Origin: Erythroxylum novogranatense
Taxonomy: Eukaryota > Streptophyta > Magnoliopsida > Malpighiales > Erythroxylaceae
NCBI GenBank assembly: GCA_029891385.1
Contig: CM057225.1
Coordinates: forward strand, 78,145,887 to 78,209,886
Length of the DNA: 64,000 bases
Direction of reading: 5' to 3'
The notes beneath the pieces are model-generated. The model saw only the letters and a list, made by a program, of their open reading frames with translations, searched no databases and had not been told where the DNA came from. The translations under genes were made by a program, and so were the position numbers. How positions within the stretch are numbered: the first letter of the stretch is position 1; each line of letters opens with the position of its first letter. Below, piece by piece: positions 11,251 to 22,933 of the stretch.

Positions 11251-12779
11251 TTTAATGCCTTTTAATGAATATAAAGACTAACGCAATAAAGTGAAATTAG
11301 ATATTGATGCATGGTGAGCCTTTTAAGTATCAAATTAATAAAGCGAGATTACAATTAATATTATAAGCTAAGGTATGACCTTGATAAGCCTCGATCTTCT
11401 TTTTTTCTTGGTTTGATCTTCATTTCTGTAATTGTAAACTTCAACTTCTCTTTATCAACTTCATAAGCTATCTTCTCGAGTTTATGACTTCATTTTATTC
11501 TTCTATTGGTTTTCATCAAAGTAATAAACTAATTAATACTATTTTTTGTTATCATAAAAAGATCAATCAAAGCGTCTCATTAATAGTAATTATGTTTTAT
11601 CATTAAAATGGAATGAAATGCTCACAGTCATTATGGTCCACCATACAAGTATGTGGTATATGTTTATAATTCTCATAGGACATATTTTTATCAAAGGAGT
11701 GTGTCTTTTTGTTAATTCATACATAAGGGCTTGTAATCACACAAACAAGTCAATTAATCCTCTAAATATATAAAGGAGAGCTCTCAGTCACCATTACATC
11801 CAAAAAGAACAAAAATGCCAACATATTATTCTTATAGGTTTTACTTACATTAGTTATATAAGTTCAAGTATTTTCATGAAAGATTTCTTTTAATGGTGAT
11901 TATAGGAATATAAAAAGGAAATAATTTTTGAAACAATATATTTAAAGTGAATGCACTAGGAAATATGTTGAAAGAGATAATCTTAAAGACCCAAGTTTCA
12001 TTGACATATAAAAGATATTGATTTATTTACCTTTGAAGTCAATAATTGGTATAAATCCATCATTGTCAAATAAGCAATAGCTTTACTATCTCAAATAACT
12101 GATTTCAAAGGGACAATAAGGAAGACTCGTCATATGAGTCAACTAAGGAAATTATTACCAAAAGACCAATTTTTGAATAAATGATAAAGAAAACAAGTTA
12201 ATTATTGACGGCATATAAAATTAGGTCATTACTTACTTTCATATTGAAGAAATTTCATCATATTAACATAATGTATCATTTTTTTAGGGGAGTGAAAGTA
12301 TTGTTGCATGTACTTAGGGAGGGAAAACTAGATTCTTTTAAATTAGTATATTAACTCGATAAAATTTATTCATTTTGTAATAAACATTTTTATATACATT
12401 TTATCTATATAATAGATGTCGCCAACATTTTTGACATCCTTAATAAAAATGTAACCTAATATTGAAAAATTTTGAATGAAGTCACCTAACTTATCTTACT
12501 AAGGAAAGATAAAGAAAAAGCCCTAAGAAAAAGGAATTAAAAAGGTCCTAAACTAGAAAAATGAGTCCTAGGATCAGTTTGCAAAATAAGTAAGTGTATT
12601 AAGCATCTTTTTTTACTTGCTCGATCAATTACCTAGGCTAGAAATATTTTTTACAAGATTAGGTCCTTAGAAAAGAAAAATGGGGCGAGCTAAACAAAAA
12701 CTTTCAAAAAATTAGAAACAAAGTATGTTGTTGAATAGTTAGAAGTTTCTGGTCTAAACTCAGTTCAAATAAATTATCT
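11251..12779. other. AT-rich decayed sequence, nothing recognised
   Basis: No open frame above about 60 codons and no motif that could be tied to a known family. A short stretch near 11630-11800 has an LTR-like feel, but nothing firm. Confidence 0.4.
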
Positions 12780-13450
12780 ATGATTTTACTTTAGGCTTAA
12801 AATAAAACAAGGATGCTTATAGGTAATGTCATAGAGCTTGAAATTAAAAGAGAAGTTCCTATAATAGATCTTAAAGCTTAAAAAGAGGACAATGCTTAGG
12901 GATTGGAAACGGGTAAATGCTTATAGCTTTACGGCTTTAAATTAGAATGAAATGCCTATAATGGGTCATAAGTATGAAAATTAAAATGAAACGCTTATAG
13001 ATGGGTCTTAAGGTTTGTAAAATGGAGAAAAGACCTAAAATGGATCTTAGGGCTTTAATATAGATAAAATGCCTACAGTGGTATCTTTAGGCTTGAAATT
13101 AAAATGAAAGAATGTCTGTAACAAATTGTATGGATTTAAAATGGATAAAATGCCTAGAGTAGTATTTAGGGTTTCAAATTAAAATGGAAAGCATAAAATT
13201 AAGTCTTAAGGCTTAAAAGTGGAGAAAATATCTAGAGTTGAGTCTTAAAGTTCGAAATAAAATTTATATGCCTAAATTTGTGTCCTATGACTTAAATGAA
13301 ATTGATATGCCTAAAATTATGTCTTAGGACTTAAAGATAGAGAAAATGCCTAAAATGAATTTGAAGACTTCAAAATAGATGAAATGCTTAGATTGGTATC
13401 TTAGGGCCTTAAAATGAGTGAAATTCCTAGAGTTATATTTTAGAGATTGG
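12780..13450 (+). repeat. Degenerate tandem repeat, unit roughly 45-60 bp
   Basis: Some fourteen imperfect copies of a module of the type (TTA)GGCTTAAAAT..GAAATGCCTA(T/G)A..GGTCTTA occur in a row. For example, a gaaatgcct-like core is found near 12952, 12988, 13068, 13148, 13268, 13308, 13347 and 13382. The unit is AT-rich and diverged by substitutions and small indels. No coding potential. Confidence 0.6.
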
Positions 13451-15039
13451 AATAAAAATAATAAAAGGGACTAAAGAAAGTGTTTAGGAATTGTAAAGAG
13501 GAAAAAGAATAGGAATTAATGACTCAGTATCTAGGGTTAACTTAAGCTTTAATCTTTAATGAACTTGTAATTTGGACTTAGATTTTTTATTAATCTTATC
13601 TTGGCATCAAATTCGTAGGGTACGAATTATTGGAAAGACGTAACCTTGCTTACCTATTTCTTCTTTCTAAGACTTGTTCCCACCAATGAGGTCATTGAAA
13701 TTAAAGATTGAATGAGTGGTCTTCGCCATAACATATAATGATATTCATCTGTCAGGTTCACAATTACAACACTCACCTTAACTATTTGTAAAGTAGTATG
13801 TGCCTCCTAAACCACCATGATTAAGAACCAATTTAACACCTAGCTTCATTGACTTGAGATCAACTATCCTACGCCATGTTGGTTAAACTAACATAACGAG
13901 AATCATAAAGTTATATACAAGGAAATGTGTATCTTTTTTATTATGAATCGTACGAACTTGTCAAGTTGAAGAATAACCAAATCAACTTTTTGTGAAAGGA
14001 TGATGAAGGTATTGAATTTTTACATTTATACATATGATGTTCTAGATTAAATAACAATTCATAAAGGATGATACTTATGCTTTATTATATCACTAATGAC
14101 TTTATATGATATAATCATATGTATTAAATTAAATTTCGATTTAAAATTTTGAAAATTTTAAATAGTTTAAATATAAGTAGAAATCAAGCACTGAGAATGC
14201 TGAAACACTTCGATGAGATTGTTATGGTGAGTTTTAAATTTTCAGTTATCGATAGGGAATGAGATTCTTTAGTGAATAAATTCATAAGAGTATAGATTTA
14301 TGTTAGGAGGAAAAAACAACATGAGATATTGTATGATGCAATATTATTTTTCCTATAGCTATGCTTAATACAACAACTTACCGTCAATAGTTCCAATTGA
14401 ATTAATTATCAAGATTTCAAATTAGATATAAAACCTTAAGTATTTGAAAGAATCAAATTTAATGATCTAATGATGTGATGATTAGCTTAAACATATATTA
14501 TCCACTATGTTTTGAATTAAATTGGATAATAAAGATTATGAGATATCCAAAAGGTTGGATATAATATTACAAACATATTGAACAAATTGTTTGTCTCAAT
14601 GAACATTTATAGGAGAATGATTCTCAAGATAAATAGGAGTAATATGAAATTTGAAAAGTTTAAATCTCATGACAAGACATCTTATTAGAACTAGTGCCTT
14701 TTAAAAAATTTAATATATTGTTAAAAGGCTATAAGACATTGAAAGATTCTCTTTATTAGTGAATTCAAACATTTTATTTTTTAGATGATTTGAAATTTGT
14801 CAAGTCTATAAGAAGGTTAGTAGGAGTATAATTGTCTGAGTAAATAAGAGTATGTGGAGATATATCTCCCATAGACAACAATAATTCTAGTTTTCAATTG
14901 TTGAAAATATAATTGCGCAAGAATAACTCTTGTTGGATATGAGAAGTTAACAACTTAATTCTATGAATTAGATCAACAGAGATAGGATGAAAATTTTTCA
15001 TCTATGCTAAGTCTAAGTACATAGATAATGATTTAAAGA
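13451..15039. other. AT-rich decayed sequence, perhaps old copia pol
   Basis: No usable frame. By position it should hold the reverse transcriptase of the old copia element whose 3' end follows, but no motif could be read with confidence. Confidence 0.3.
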
Positions 15040-15580
15040 TGTTTAGTACTTAAGATATTAAATATTTGAGAACTATTAAAGAAATCCATTATTCTATGTA
15101 TTAGTTGATATTTGAGTTGAAGGAGATAAGGATATTTACTTTAGAAGTAAATCCTAATTAAGGTTTATTTTACTTAAGAACAATATCATTCAATATTAGA
15201 AAGGTTCCAATGTAGCAATGGTTATTGATTAAGCCATAATAAATTTTTCATTTAGTGGCAATGATTAATTGGATCATTAAGTTCTTTAATGAACTTAATA
15301 TGGCTCTTTGCATTGTTTAAGACAGTAATGTACCGTAGACCATTAAAGTCATTAGGCATGTAAAAGGAGCTAAGGTCTCTTCAAAGATCCAAGGATGTAT
15401 TTAGGAAATTTTTTTAATTATGATGATAATTAAGTTGAAAGGTGTAAGATTTAAGCAAGTGCTCACTACAAAGAATATTGTTAAATTATCTCATTAAGTC
15501 GTTGTTCTAATAGTAGCATAATTGTCATATGTTGATATGGTATAAAATACTTAAACTATTGACTTAGTGCAAGTAGAAGG
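15040..15580 (+). pseudogene. Heavily decayed copia RNase H end and polypurine tract
   Basis: Out-of-frame fragments recall the end of copia pol. KYLRTIKE (about 15060-15083) corresponds to KYLRRTKD of copies B and C. The DNA aaggagctaaggtctcttca (15364-15383) corresponds to the conserved KEPRSH segment, followed by a stretch like RKFHLI (15402-15420). The sequence gtgcaagtagaagg (15568-15581) resembles a GTGCAAGTGGGAGATTG polypurine tract. Decay is strong and mostly towards A/T, as expected for long-methylated DNA. Confidence 0.45.
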
Positions 15581-17124
15581 TTATTGGTTTATATCCTACT
15601 GCTAATCGATTGGTTGTATTTTAGTGACAAAATAGTTCAAAGGAATTCTTTATCTTGTACATAGTTAGAAGTATATGATAAAGTCCATGAGATAAGTATA
15701 AATTTTAAATGAAATTATGATCGATTATAATTATGAGATTCATATTGCATTTATATATTATGCTTAAATTTTCCTAGTCATTGTTTTATAAAGATTGACA
15801 TTAATAGAATGTAAAAAGGCTATTGTATGTTACTTTTTTCCTCTGAAAGAAGTAGTCAATCTCATAGAATAAAGTATAGAGATACTTAAACAAACGTATA
15901 GGTTTTTTAGAGAACAAGTTTACTGAACTGACCTGATATAAGAAATCCATTTAGAACATTACCGGTATATATATGGAATTTCTCATTGTGATGATTATAT
16001 AAGTGATCTTTTGACTTGGGGTCTCTAATGTTATCTTATATAGGGATTGTTATATCTCAGTACTACTTATAACTTATTAAAATTATGGGTAATTTAGTCA
16101 TAGTCATTAGATGTAGCATGAACTATATGGAGGTAACTGAGTGCTCATAATTGGATTCATCACCCTAAAGTAATTAAGGAGAATATTATGTTGTTTTTTA
16201 TTAATATTGATTCAGGAAATCATCCTTAGCCAAGGTATAATGACGTTTTATAAATATTTTACAAATTTCATTAGTTGACTTGATATCAATTACAGAGAAC
16301 TAAAATGATTGGACTTAAAATAGAGTAGATATTAACTTCATGCTCTTTATCTAATCGGAACTTTGTATAATTAAATGATTGAATTATATGAAAAAATCAT
16401 GTACATAAAGGTTAGTCAAAATTGTTTTGGCATTCCTAAATTTTTGGTGGTCATGATGCCTTGCTAGACACCAATCTTGATATAAGATTATAAATTGTTT
16501 CATTGGACAATTAAAGATAAATAAAAAGGAGTTTCAATTTATCTAATTCTAATTATGAATTGGAATTATAACTTCTAATTATTGCCAACATATTTAAGAA
16601 ACTAGTAGGTGTCGCATAAAAAGCAGGTTGAAGAGAGTAAAGATGCTTTAATCAAATTAGACTTTATTGTAAAGTTTGATAAACTTTAAGATTAAATATA
16701 AAAATTTAATAAATAAGAATCAATATGAGATATTAGATCTGATTGAACATAATTGGCATTTAATTAGAATTATAAAGTTTAATCAAAATTAGAATTATTT
16801 TCAATTAAATTACTAAAATGTCTAAAACTTATTATAAATAAGCTTAAGCTCTAATCGAGCCAATACTTCTTACTTAACCCTCTTTACAAGAGTTATAGAG
16901 ATCTCTCAACATGTTTTGTAGATATTATTAGATATCATACACAAGTGCAACTACGATGGTTAAGATAGATCAATTTTAAAAATGCTTAAGGGATATGATA
17001 AGAATATGATCAAGCTTTGAAATAAGTTACTAGTTAAGATTCACGCTTTATCATTTTATAAAATTAAGGTGATCTTGGTTTTCAGAAAATCAAAATATCA
17101 AAAAGTTTTGTAATAATTTTACTA
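15581..17124 (+). repeat. Decayed Angela-related copia LTR
   Basis: It follows the polypurine-like tract and keeps several landmarks of the younger Angela-like LTRs in the same order. These are a ctagtcat..gacattaat block (15773-15804), ggtcatgatgccttgctaga (16449-16468; compare the block near 30393 in the young LTR), and taattaaatgattgaatt-like AT stretches. It is interrupted at its far end by the gypsy insertion at 17127. The right boundary is inferred. Confidence 0.45.
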
Positions 17125-17126
17125 TG
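17122..17126. repeat. Target-site duplication CTATG (left copy)
   Basis: CTATG precedes the TG end of the gypsy LTR at 17127 and is repeated at 26758-26762 after the CA end of the other LTR. A 5-bp duplication is normal for LTR retrotransposons. Confidence 0.9.
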
Positions 17127-18619
17127 TGATCGGCGGCTTATCGTTCAATTTAAGAATTGATCCTTGGAAACCGGTCAAATAAAATTTATACCAAGGATTG
17201 CAATACAGATGCAACCTCGAATTGACTCTCAAGGAACCAATGCACCAATTGATCCTAGACTAGCCTAATGTTTGAATTATGCATGCAATGAAAGCAATAA
17301 AAGGGGTTTTGATTGATTAATCTAAAATTAAACTAAGCCAAAGTAAGAATAAATGTTTTGGGATTTTAGAAAGCTAAACGATTGAAATTAAACAAGTGTG
17401 AAATCAAATTACTAAAACTCTCTTGAAAATGCAACTTGGATTATCATCGTTCAAATAATTTTCAGGGTTTGAAATCCACTAAGTTTCGAAATGTAAACCT
17501 TAACAACTCGTTAAGTCCAAGAATTTGATTAATCAACTCGATTAGTCAAATCTTGTTAAAACCATTAGTGTGAAAAATTGGATAAAAATTGCAATAAGTT
17601 AATCGATAATAACACATTAACTAACCCAACCAAGCACAACTAGGCGATCAAATTAATCGATGTAAAATCCAATAACATACATGAGACTTCATGTATTTTG
17701 ACACAGAAAAATCTACAAAAGTAATATCCAAATCTCAACATAATGTCAACACACGGCTAAAACTATTAACCACACTAACCTAGCTATATCAATGCATACT
17801 CCAACTCGGATCTATACATAAATATACCTAGACTTCAGACATTAGTGATTACCCCTATTAAGCTTTCGGTGAACTCCAATCCTTGCTACATGTTCAAGAG
17901 AATGGAACGCTTAGCCGACCATAACTCTGGATGAACTCTTCGCTGTTGGAATATCACTGTGGTTCATGATTCCAACGACGAACAGGGAAGGATACAGCAA
18001 CAAATGATGGACAGTGGAACGGATGAAGAAACTGGAAACAGCGGACGTAGTCTGGTGCGGCAGCGAACCTGCAAATAAAAACAGAACAAAAACTATTAGA
18101 AACGAAGGAGAAGACAGAAAAGAAGAAGTTAACCTCCGGAGTGCGGCCGCTGTTTTGCCCTAAATGGCAAGATTTTATAGGAGGTTGTGCGGGCCGGGTC
18201 AGAACAGTGGATTAATTTCCATTTATAGTCCGGGTTACCCGACATTCGCTGCGGCGAATGGCTGTAATTCGCCGCGGCGAATGAGTTTGGTCACTCGTCG
18301 CAGCGAATAAATTAAATACCATTAATTTGCTGCGGCGAATGGAGGTCTTGGTTCGCCCCAGCGAATCTTGCGGCGTGTTGACTTCTTGAATGTTGACTCC
18401 TTTGGTCCTACAAAATACAACCCATTTGCAGTATCAATTGTCCCAATAAAAATTATGCAGAATTAATGACAATTGACAACAAAATACTGACAATGTGCAA
18501 TTTATCAAAACTCAATGTGCGGAACCAAAATAAGCATAAAAATCATAGATCAGGAATCAACAAATGCATAATTACTAAAGAAAACGGGCCTAATTTATAG
18601 TATAAATTTGGTCCAATCA
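17127..18619 (-). repeat. 3' LTR of the gypsy element
   Basis: This 1493-bp direct repeat of 25267-26757 has TG/CA ends. It contains a cluster of GC-rich palindromes of the ATTCGCCGCGGCGAAT type (18243-18366). Confidence 0.92.
18243..18366. repeat. Cluster of 16-bp GC-rich palindromes in the gypsy LTR
   Basis: Five units of RTTYGCYGCRGCGAAT: about 18244, 18269, 18295, 18337 and 18351. The second is the perfect palindrome ATTCGCCGCGGCGAAT. They stand out as CG-rich islands in AT-rich DNA. Confidence 0.8.
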
Positions 18620-18634
18620 AATTCCCCCACACTT
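18620..18634 (-). other. Polypurine tract of the gypsy element
   Basis: The minus strand reads AAGTGTGGGGGAATT directly against the TG of the 3' LTR. It is the primer for plus-strand DNA synthesis. Confidence 0.85.
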
Positions 18635-20271
18635 AAACCTTTGTACTCCTGAACAAAGCTTATAAGAGTCAAAAAGGTACAAGAGTAAAAGAAAATTCTG
18701 CCCATGCTCAAACAACAACCAAAATTGACTCAATCCACTTTATCAGAATTCTAACGCAGCAAATTGAAAGAGTGTTAATAAAACAAACATTGAAAGAATT
18801 TAAGCACAAGAGATTGAACAACGAAGAATCACTCGGGATATGATGTTTACGCTCAACTCACTTGTATAGTAGGGATATTTTTCTCTCAATCTACTTAATA
18901 CATCTCCTATCATAGGCTTGTATCAATTTTATTTCTCCACTACAAGGACTATCAATTTGAAGATCAAGAGGTCTTTAAGGGTTGTAATGAGCGGAAGGCT
19001 AAATGAATGGATGATGTGAGAAAAAGAAAAATATGAGCATGGCATAAAATGAGGGATCGATGTCGATAATCTATACTGAAACTAGACCTCTACTAAACTA
19101 AATTTTGATTTTTTTTTTCATTTTGAGATACTAATCCCATTTTGGGATTCAATACACATTATTATCCCTTTTTTGGAATAAACAAGACTAATTTTTTTTT
19201 CCACTAAAAATAGAACAAACTGACTATTGACGTTATCTCAAAATAATGCATGCAAATGCTCATAAAGAAGAAGGCTCAAAGGGCTAGCAAGGAACGGTGT
19301 TTAGGGGTTGGTGTTTGGGAAAAGGGCTGAAAGAAAGAACGCCTATCATATCCACAAAATCTAGTCCATCAAGCTTTGAGTAAAAACCGACACAAGTTCT
19401 AGAGAAGCATGAACTAAGCAGATGCACACACAAAATATAGAAGAAAATCTATGGCTCGAATATCCTTCCAACAAGGTTTTGTCTCAATGATCAATCTCAA
19501 AACTTAAAACTTAAAAGCTACCTTGTTAGCATGCTCCCATTTACTTTGTTTTGAAAACTTCAAAAGTTAAAATTTTTGCCAAAACCAATTATCGTTCGAA
19601 GAATGGAGATCATTTTCACAAAAACTCAAGTATCAGTTTGAAACTTATAAGGGCTTTGCATGCAAGGGCACAAAAGAACGAGTGCAGAAAATGTTTGATT
19701 GAGTCCAAATTTATCAGTAAAAGCAACGGGCCCACAAAATTATGCACAAGTTTTAATAGGTGTACAATGCAAAATATAAAAGGGAACGGCTCCCCCACAC
19801 TTAAACATGGCATTGTCCACAATGACAAAAGTAGCATGGCACAGAGGAAACGAAACAAAAATAGACAAAACAGAAATGTGGATATATCATTAAGCGCAAA
19901 AATGTAATGTACAAAAAGAGGATCCGAAGAACGAACTAAAAAGTACAACGAAGAAAAGAAAATACAGAAAAACAACAACAAAAAAATAAAAAAGTCTAGA
20001 CTATATGGCAGATCGTCACCAAGGGGCAAAGCAGAAGAGCTAGGAGCATCTGAAGAAGCCGTGCTGAGGCGGAATAGGCAGCCCGAGGTGGGTCGCAATC
20101 ATAGTAGCGAGGAATGCGTGGCGGCCACCGAGCCTCGAAAAAGTGAACCGTTTCAAGTCAAGGACGTCCGCACGCAGAGAGCCACCTCGTAAGGAGTAAG
20201 GGAGCAGAGGCGGGGATGGAAGACGAGGCGAGCCTCGGGAAACAGAAGGACGGGAGGGTGGGAGAAGGGCT
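18635..20271 (-). other. Gypsy internal region between ORF and polypurine tract
   Basis: Mostly non-coding; AT-rich with oligo-A/T runs (19100-19210). A minus-strand open stretch at 20098-19616 (160 codons, Phe/Leu-rich) has low-complexity composition and no motif I recognise. The block cccccacacttaaac recurs here (18623-18637, 19793-19805) and at 22029-22041, a repeated polypurine-like motif. Confidence 0.45.
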
Positions 20272-21169
20272 CTAGGTGAGGATGGCTAGGGAAAGGTGAG
20301 GAGAGGAAGAAGATGCTTTGAAAGCGGGTTGGGCGGGAGGTAGGGGTGGGATGGCACGTGGCTGACCTAAACGGACATAGACAAATGGAGAGGCAGGCGA
20401 AAAGGTGAGATCGGCCGGATGTTCCGGGACTCGATAGGCCCTGAACAGGTCAGAAATGAGATGGGGAAAAAGGAGTTTGTGTTTAGGGTTGGTAGAGAGA
20501 ACGACCGCGAAGGGCGCGGAAATGGCGGGGCTAGGTCTACAGTGACGGCCATCATCGCTAGTATATATATAGGGCCCGCTTTTGGGGATGTTGGAAAAAT
20601 GGAGGGTCGGCATAATATTGTTACATATAAAATGTAACCAAGGACGAGCTTCAAGAAGGAGGGTGGTCCGATGGATGTATCGTTGAGAACTACGGGGTTG
20701 AAGCCACTGAGACCCTGCAGTGCAGAGAGTACCAATGACTTCCTCCCATGGGTAATTACGGAGAAGGTCGGAATATTGGAAATGAGGGACGACGGGAAGA
20801 TGGTAATGCTCACGGATAATTACGAAGTGAAAACATCGGAATGGAAACACCGGAAATTAATTTCAGAGGTGTGGGAGTAGCGAGCATATGAATAGTATTA
20901 TGGACAAATGTGAGGTTGCCAATAGAATTAGGTTGAGCAAGACCAAATAAGTCTAATTCAAAAGTCGACGGACAAAAGGGTTTGTTGCAGGGGTGAGAGG
21001 AAATGGTTTTTCCTTAAGTATATCTTGACTGACAACACGAGTTGCCAGCTGATCGTACTCAGGATCTACCAGATGAGAGGGTTGCGAAGAATAATAGGTA
21101 TGGTCTGAGGAATCAGAGGTGGAATGCTGCGGCTCTGGTCTGGACACATTCTTCATTCTAGTCATGATC
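20272..21169 (-). pseudogene. ORF resembling the plant transposon protein domain (Transposase_32-like)
   Basis: The minus-strand frame at 20850-20272 has 192 codons. It contains NYPWEEVIGTLC, then RPWLHFICNNIMPTLHFSNI, then a VVLSTNPKHKLLFPHLISDLFRA-like stretch. The W..FI..N..PT.H.S pattern followed by a conserved Ile/Leu-rich segment is the layout of the putative plant transposon protein domain found in extra ORFs of Tat/Athila/Ogre elements. Upstream the same product seems to begin near 21169 (minus strand) with a Ser/His-rich segment, and stops interrupt the join at 20950-20850. Its biochemical function is unknown. It lies between protease and 3' LTR, where autonomous relatives carry pol or env-like ORFs. 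Confidence 0.5.
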
Positions 21170-21236
21170 CTGCACACGCAAAAGTTAGAAACAGGCAATT
21201 GAATAAGAAAACCACACAGAATCAAGTCCTCAGTCA

Positions 21237-21831
21237 TTCGCCGCAACGAACAGGAGTGTTCGCTGCAGCGAGAGGAGTCCTCTGCCATTCGCTGCAGCGA
21301 ACTGGGCATCTTTGTTTGCTGCGGCTAACACGAATAGTCGCCGCATCAAACTGAAACCCTAAGTTCACCGCGACGAGCTATGATTTTCGCCGCGGCGAAT
21401 GGCGATTCTGCGAACAATCGCAGCGAACAGCGTTCGCTGTTTGCTTAAATCTAATGAATAACGACGAAAATGGACAAGAGGAAGGAATAGGAACACTTAC
21501 AGAAGGGTGAAAACGCAGTTGGAAGAAGATTGGAGGAGATTTGGAGCTTCAAACAAAGAGAGGGCACGAGAGGAGCGACGACGAAGCAGGCGAAGAAGGC
21601 GGCGAAATGAGGAGGGAAGGAGAAAGAAAAAGAAGAAATAGGAAGACGCGGGAGACGAAGGGACGCGAGAAAGGAAAAAACCAAAAAGGGTCTCGGAAAA
21701 AAGAGAAATCCAATGGTCCAGATGGGCAAAAATGGAATTATTCGCCGCGACGAGGCAAGCGTTAATCATGCGAACAAAACAGAAAAAACCTACATGAGCC
21801 ACGGCGAATAAATGAAGTTCGCTGCAAGCGA
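21237..21831. repeat. Further GC-rich palindrome clusters inside the gypsy element
   Basis: About nine units of the RTTCGCYGCRGCGAAY type occur at 21237-21441 (for example the near-perfect TTTCGCCGCGGCGAAT at 21385-21400). A few decayed ones follow at 21739-21831. Confidence 0.7.
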
Positions 21832-22123
21832 ATCACCCAAAACAAAACAAAATTCTATGGATCCTACACAAATTGCACAAACATTCAATTTATCATCCAC
21901 ATATCAACAATTCTCTTCAATCTAATCATGCTTTATTAGGAAGAACACAGAGTTAACAAAGGGAATCAAATTATTCAAACGAAGGAAATCCTACCTACTA
22001 CTCTAATTCTACTTGGTTAAATCCTCTCCCACACTTAAACAATATAATCATGCTCAACAATACGACGCTGGTATAAAACATAGCACAATTATATAGTAAA
22101 TGAAGGAAAGAGAAAACCCGCAC

Positions 22124-22933
22124 TCAAGGTGGGTCTTGTAGCTCGGTATGGACTCTCGCTTGATATCCAAGCTCCAGCTCAGCAGCTTGGTTGCTAGTCA
22201 GCTCCACGTCCATACTCGCACCCAGTTGTGCTCCTGTAAAATCGTCAAAAGAGAAACTTTCTCTAAAAATATCGTGAGTGGCAGGATATAAAGTTTCTAC
22301 AAATTCAGAACAGGCTTCATCAATAGAAACATCAAGCATGTGAACACCCAGTAAGGAATAATCTTCATGAGGATGCTTCATAGCTTCATACATGTTGAAG
22401 CTAACTTGTTGATCACCAACTTCCATGGTGATCTCCCCTTCCTTCATGCTAATCATCGTGCTCGCAGTCCGAAGGAAGGGTCGTCCAAGGATCAAGGAAG
22501 TGTCCTGCACAACTTCAGAAGACATATCTAAAACGTAGAAATCTGTAGGAAACACTAATCCTTTCACCTGGACCAAGATGTCCTCGATGATTCCCACTAG
22601 ATGACGGAAGGATCTATCAGCCAACTGTAAGACTACAAAAGTAGGCTTTATGCTCTTAACGCCCAGGGCTTCATAAACAGATTTCGGCATTACGTTAATC
22701 GCCGCTCCCAAATCCAATAGAGCTCTTCCAATGGTCACCTTTCCTATAACACAAGGAATGGTGAACGATCCTGGGTCCTGACACTTCACCGGGATTTGGG
22801 GCTTAAATAAAGCCGACACATTTGAGCTTACTTGGACACGTTCGTTCGGCCGAAATTTCCTCTTGTTTGTGCACAAGTCCTTCAGGTACTTGGCGTAAGC
22901 CGGCACTTTCTTAATCAAATCCAACAGGGGCAC
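22124..22933 (-). CDS. Gypsy aspartic protease (retropepsin) segment
   Basis: A 269-codon open frame on the minus strand. The first 30 residues (PLLDLIKKVPAYAKYLKDLC) are the conserved linker before the protease of Athila/Tat-type gypsy polyproteins. The active site is at about residues 72-84, LLDLGAAINVMP, where DLG replaces the DTG triad as is usual in this lineage. SLILGRPFLRTA (about residues 145-157) is the conserved second protease motif. It cleaves the gag-pol precursor. Met 22933 is only the first Met of the open segment; the protein is continuous with gag upstream. The acidic tail ends in a stop at 22124 with no reverse transcriptase behind it. Confidence 0.85.
   Translation of the reverse strand: MPLLDLIKKVPAYAKYLKDLCTNKRKFRPNERVQVSSNVSALFKPQIPVKCQDPGSFTIPCVIGKVTIGRALLDLGAAINVMPKSVYEALGVKSIKPTFVVLQLADRSFRHLVGIIEDILVQVKGLVFPTDFYVLDMSSEVVQDTSLILGRPFLRTASTMISMKEGEITMEVGDQQVSFNMYEAMKHPHEDYSLLGVHMLDVSIDEACSEFVETLYPATHDIFRESFSFDDFTGAQLGASMDVELTSNQAAELELGYQARVHTELQDPP

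Noticed and set aside
19551..19907. 118-codon plus-strand ORF in the gypsy interior
   Set aside because: Opposite to the element, Lys/Asn-rich low complexity, no motif.
20367..20813. Second minus-strand frame overlapping the Transposase_32-like ORF
   Set aside because: It shadows the frame that carries the WLHFI..PTLH pattern; its own sequence has no conserved block.
21451..21802. Overlapping minus-strand and plus-strand ORFs near 21.5-21.8 kb
   Set aside because: Purine/pyrimidine-biased leader-like DNA giving open frames in three frames; no domain pattern.
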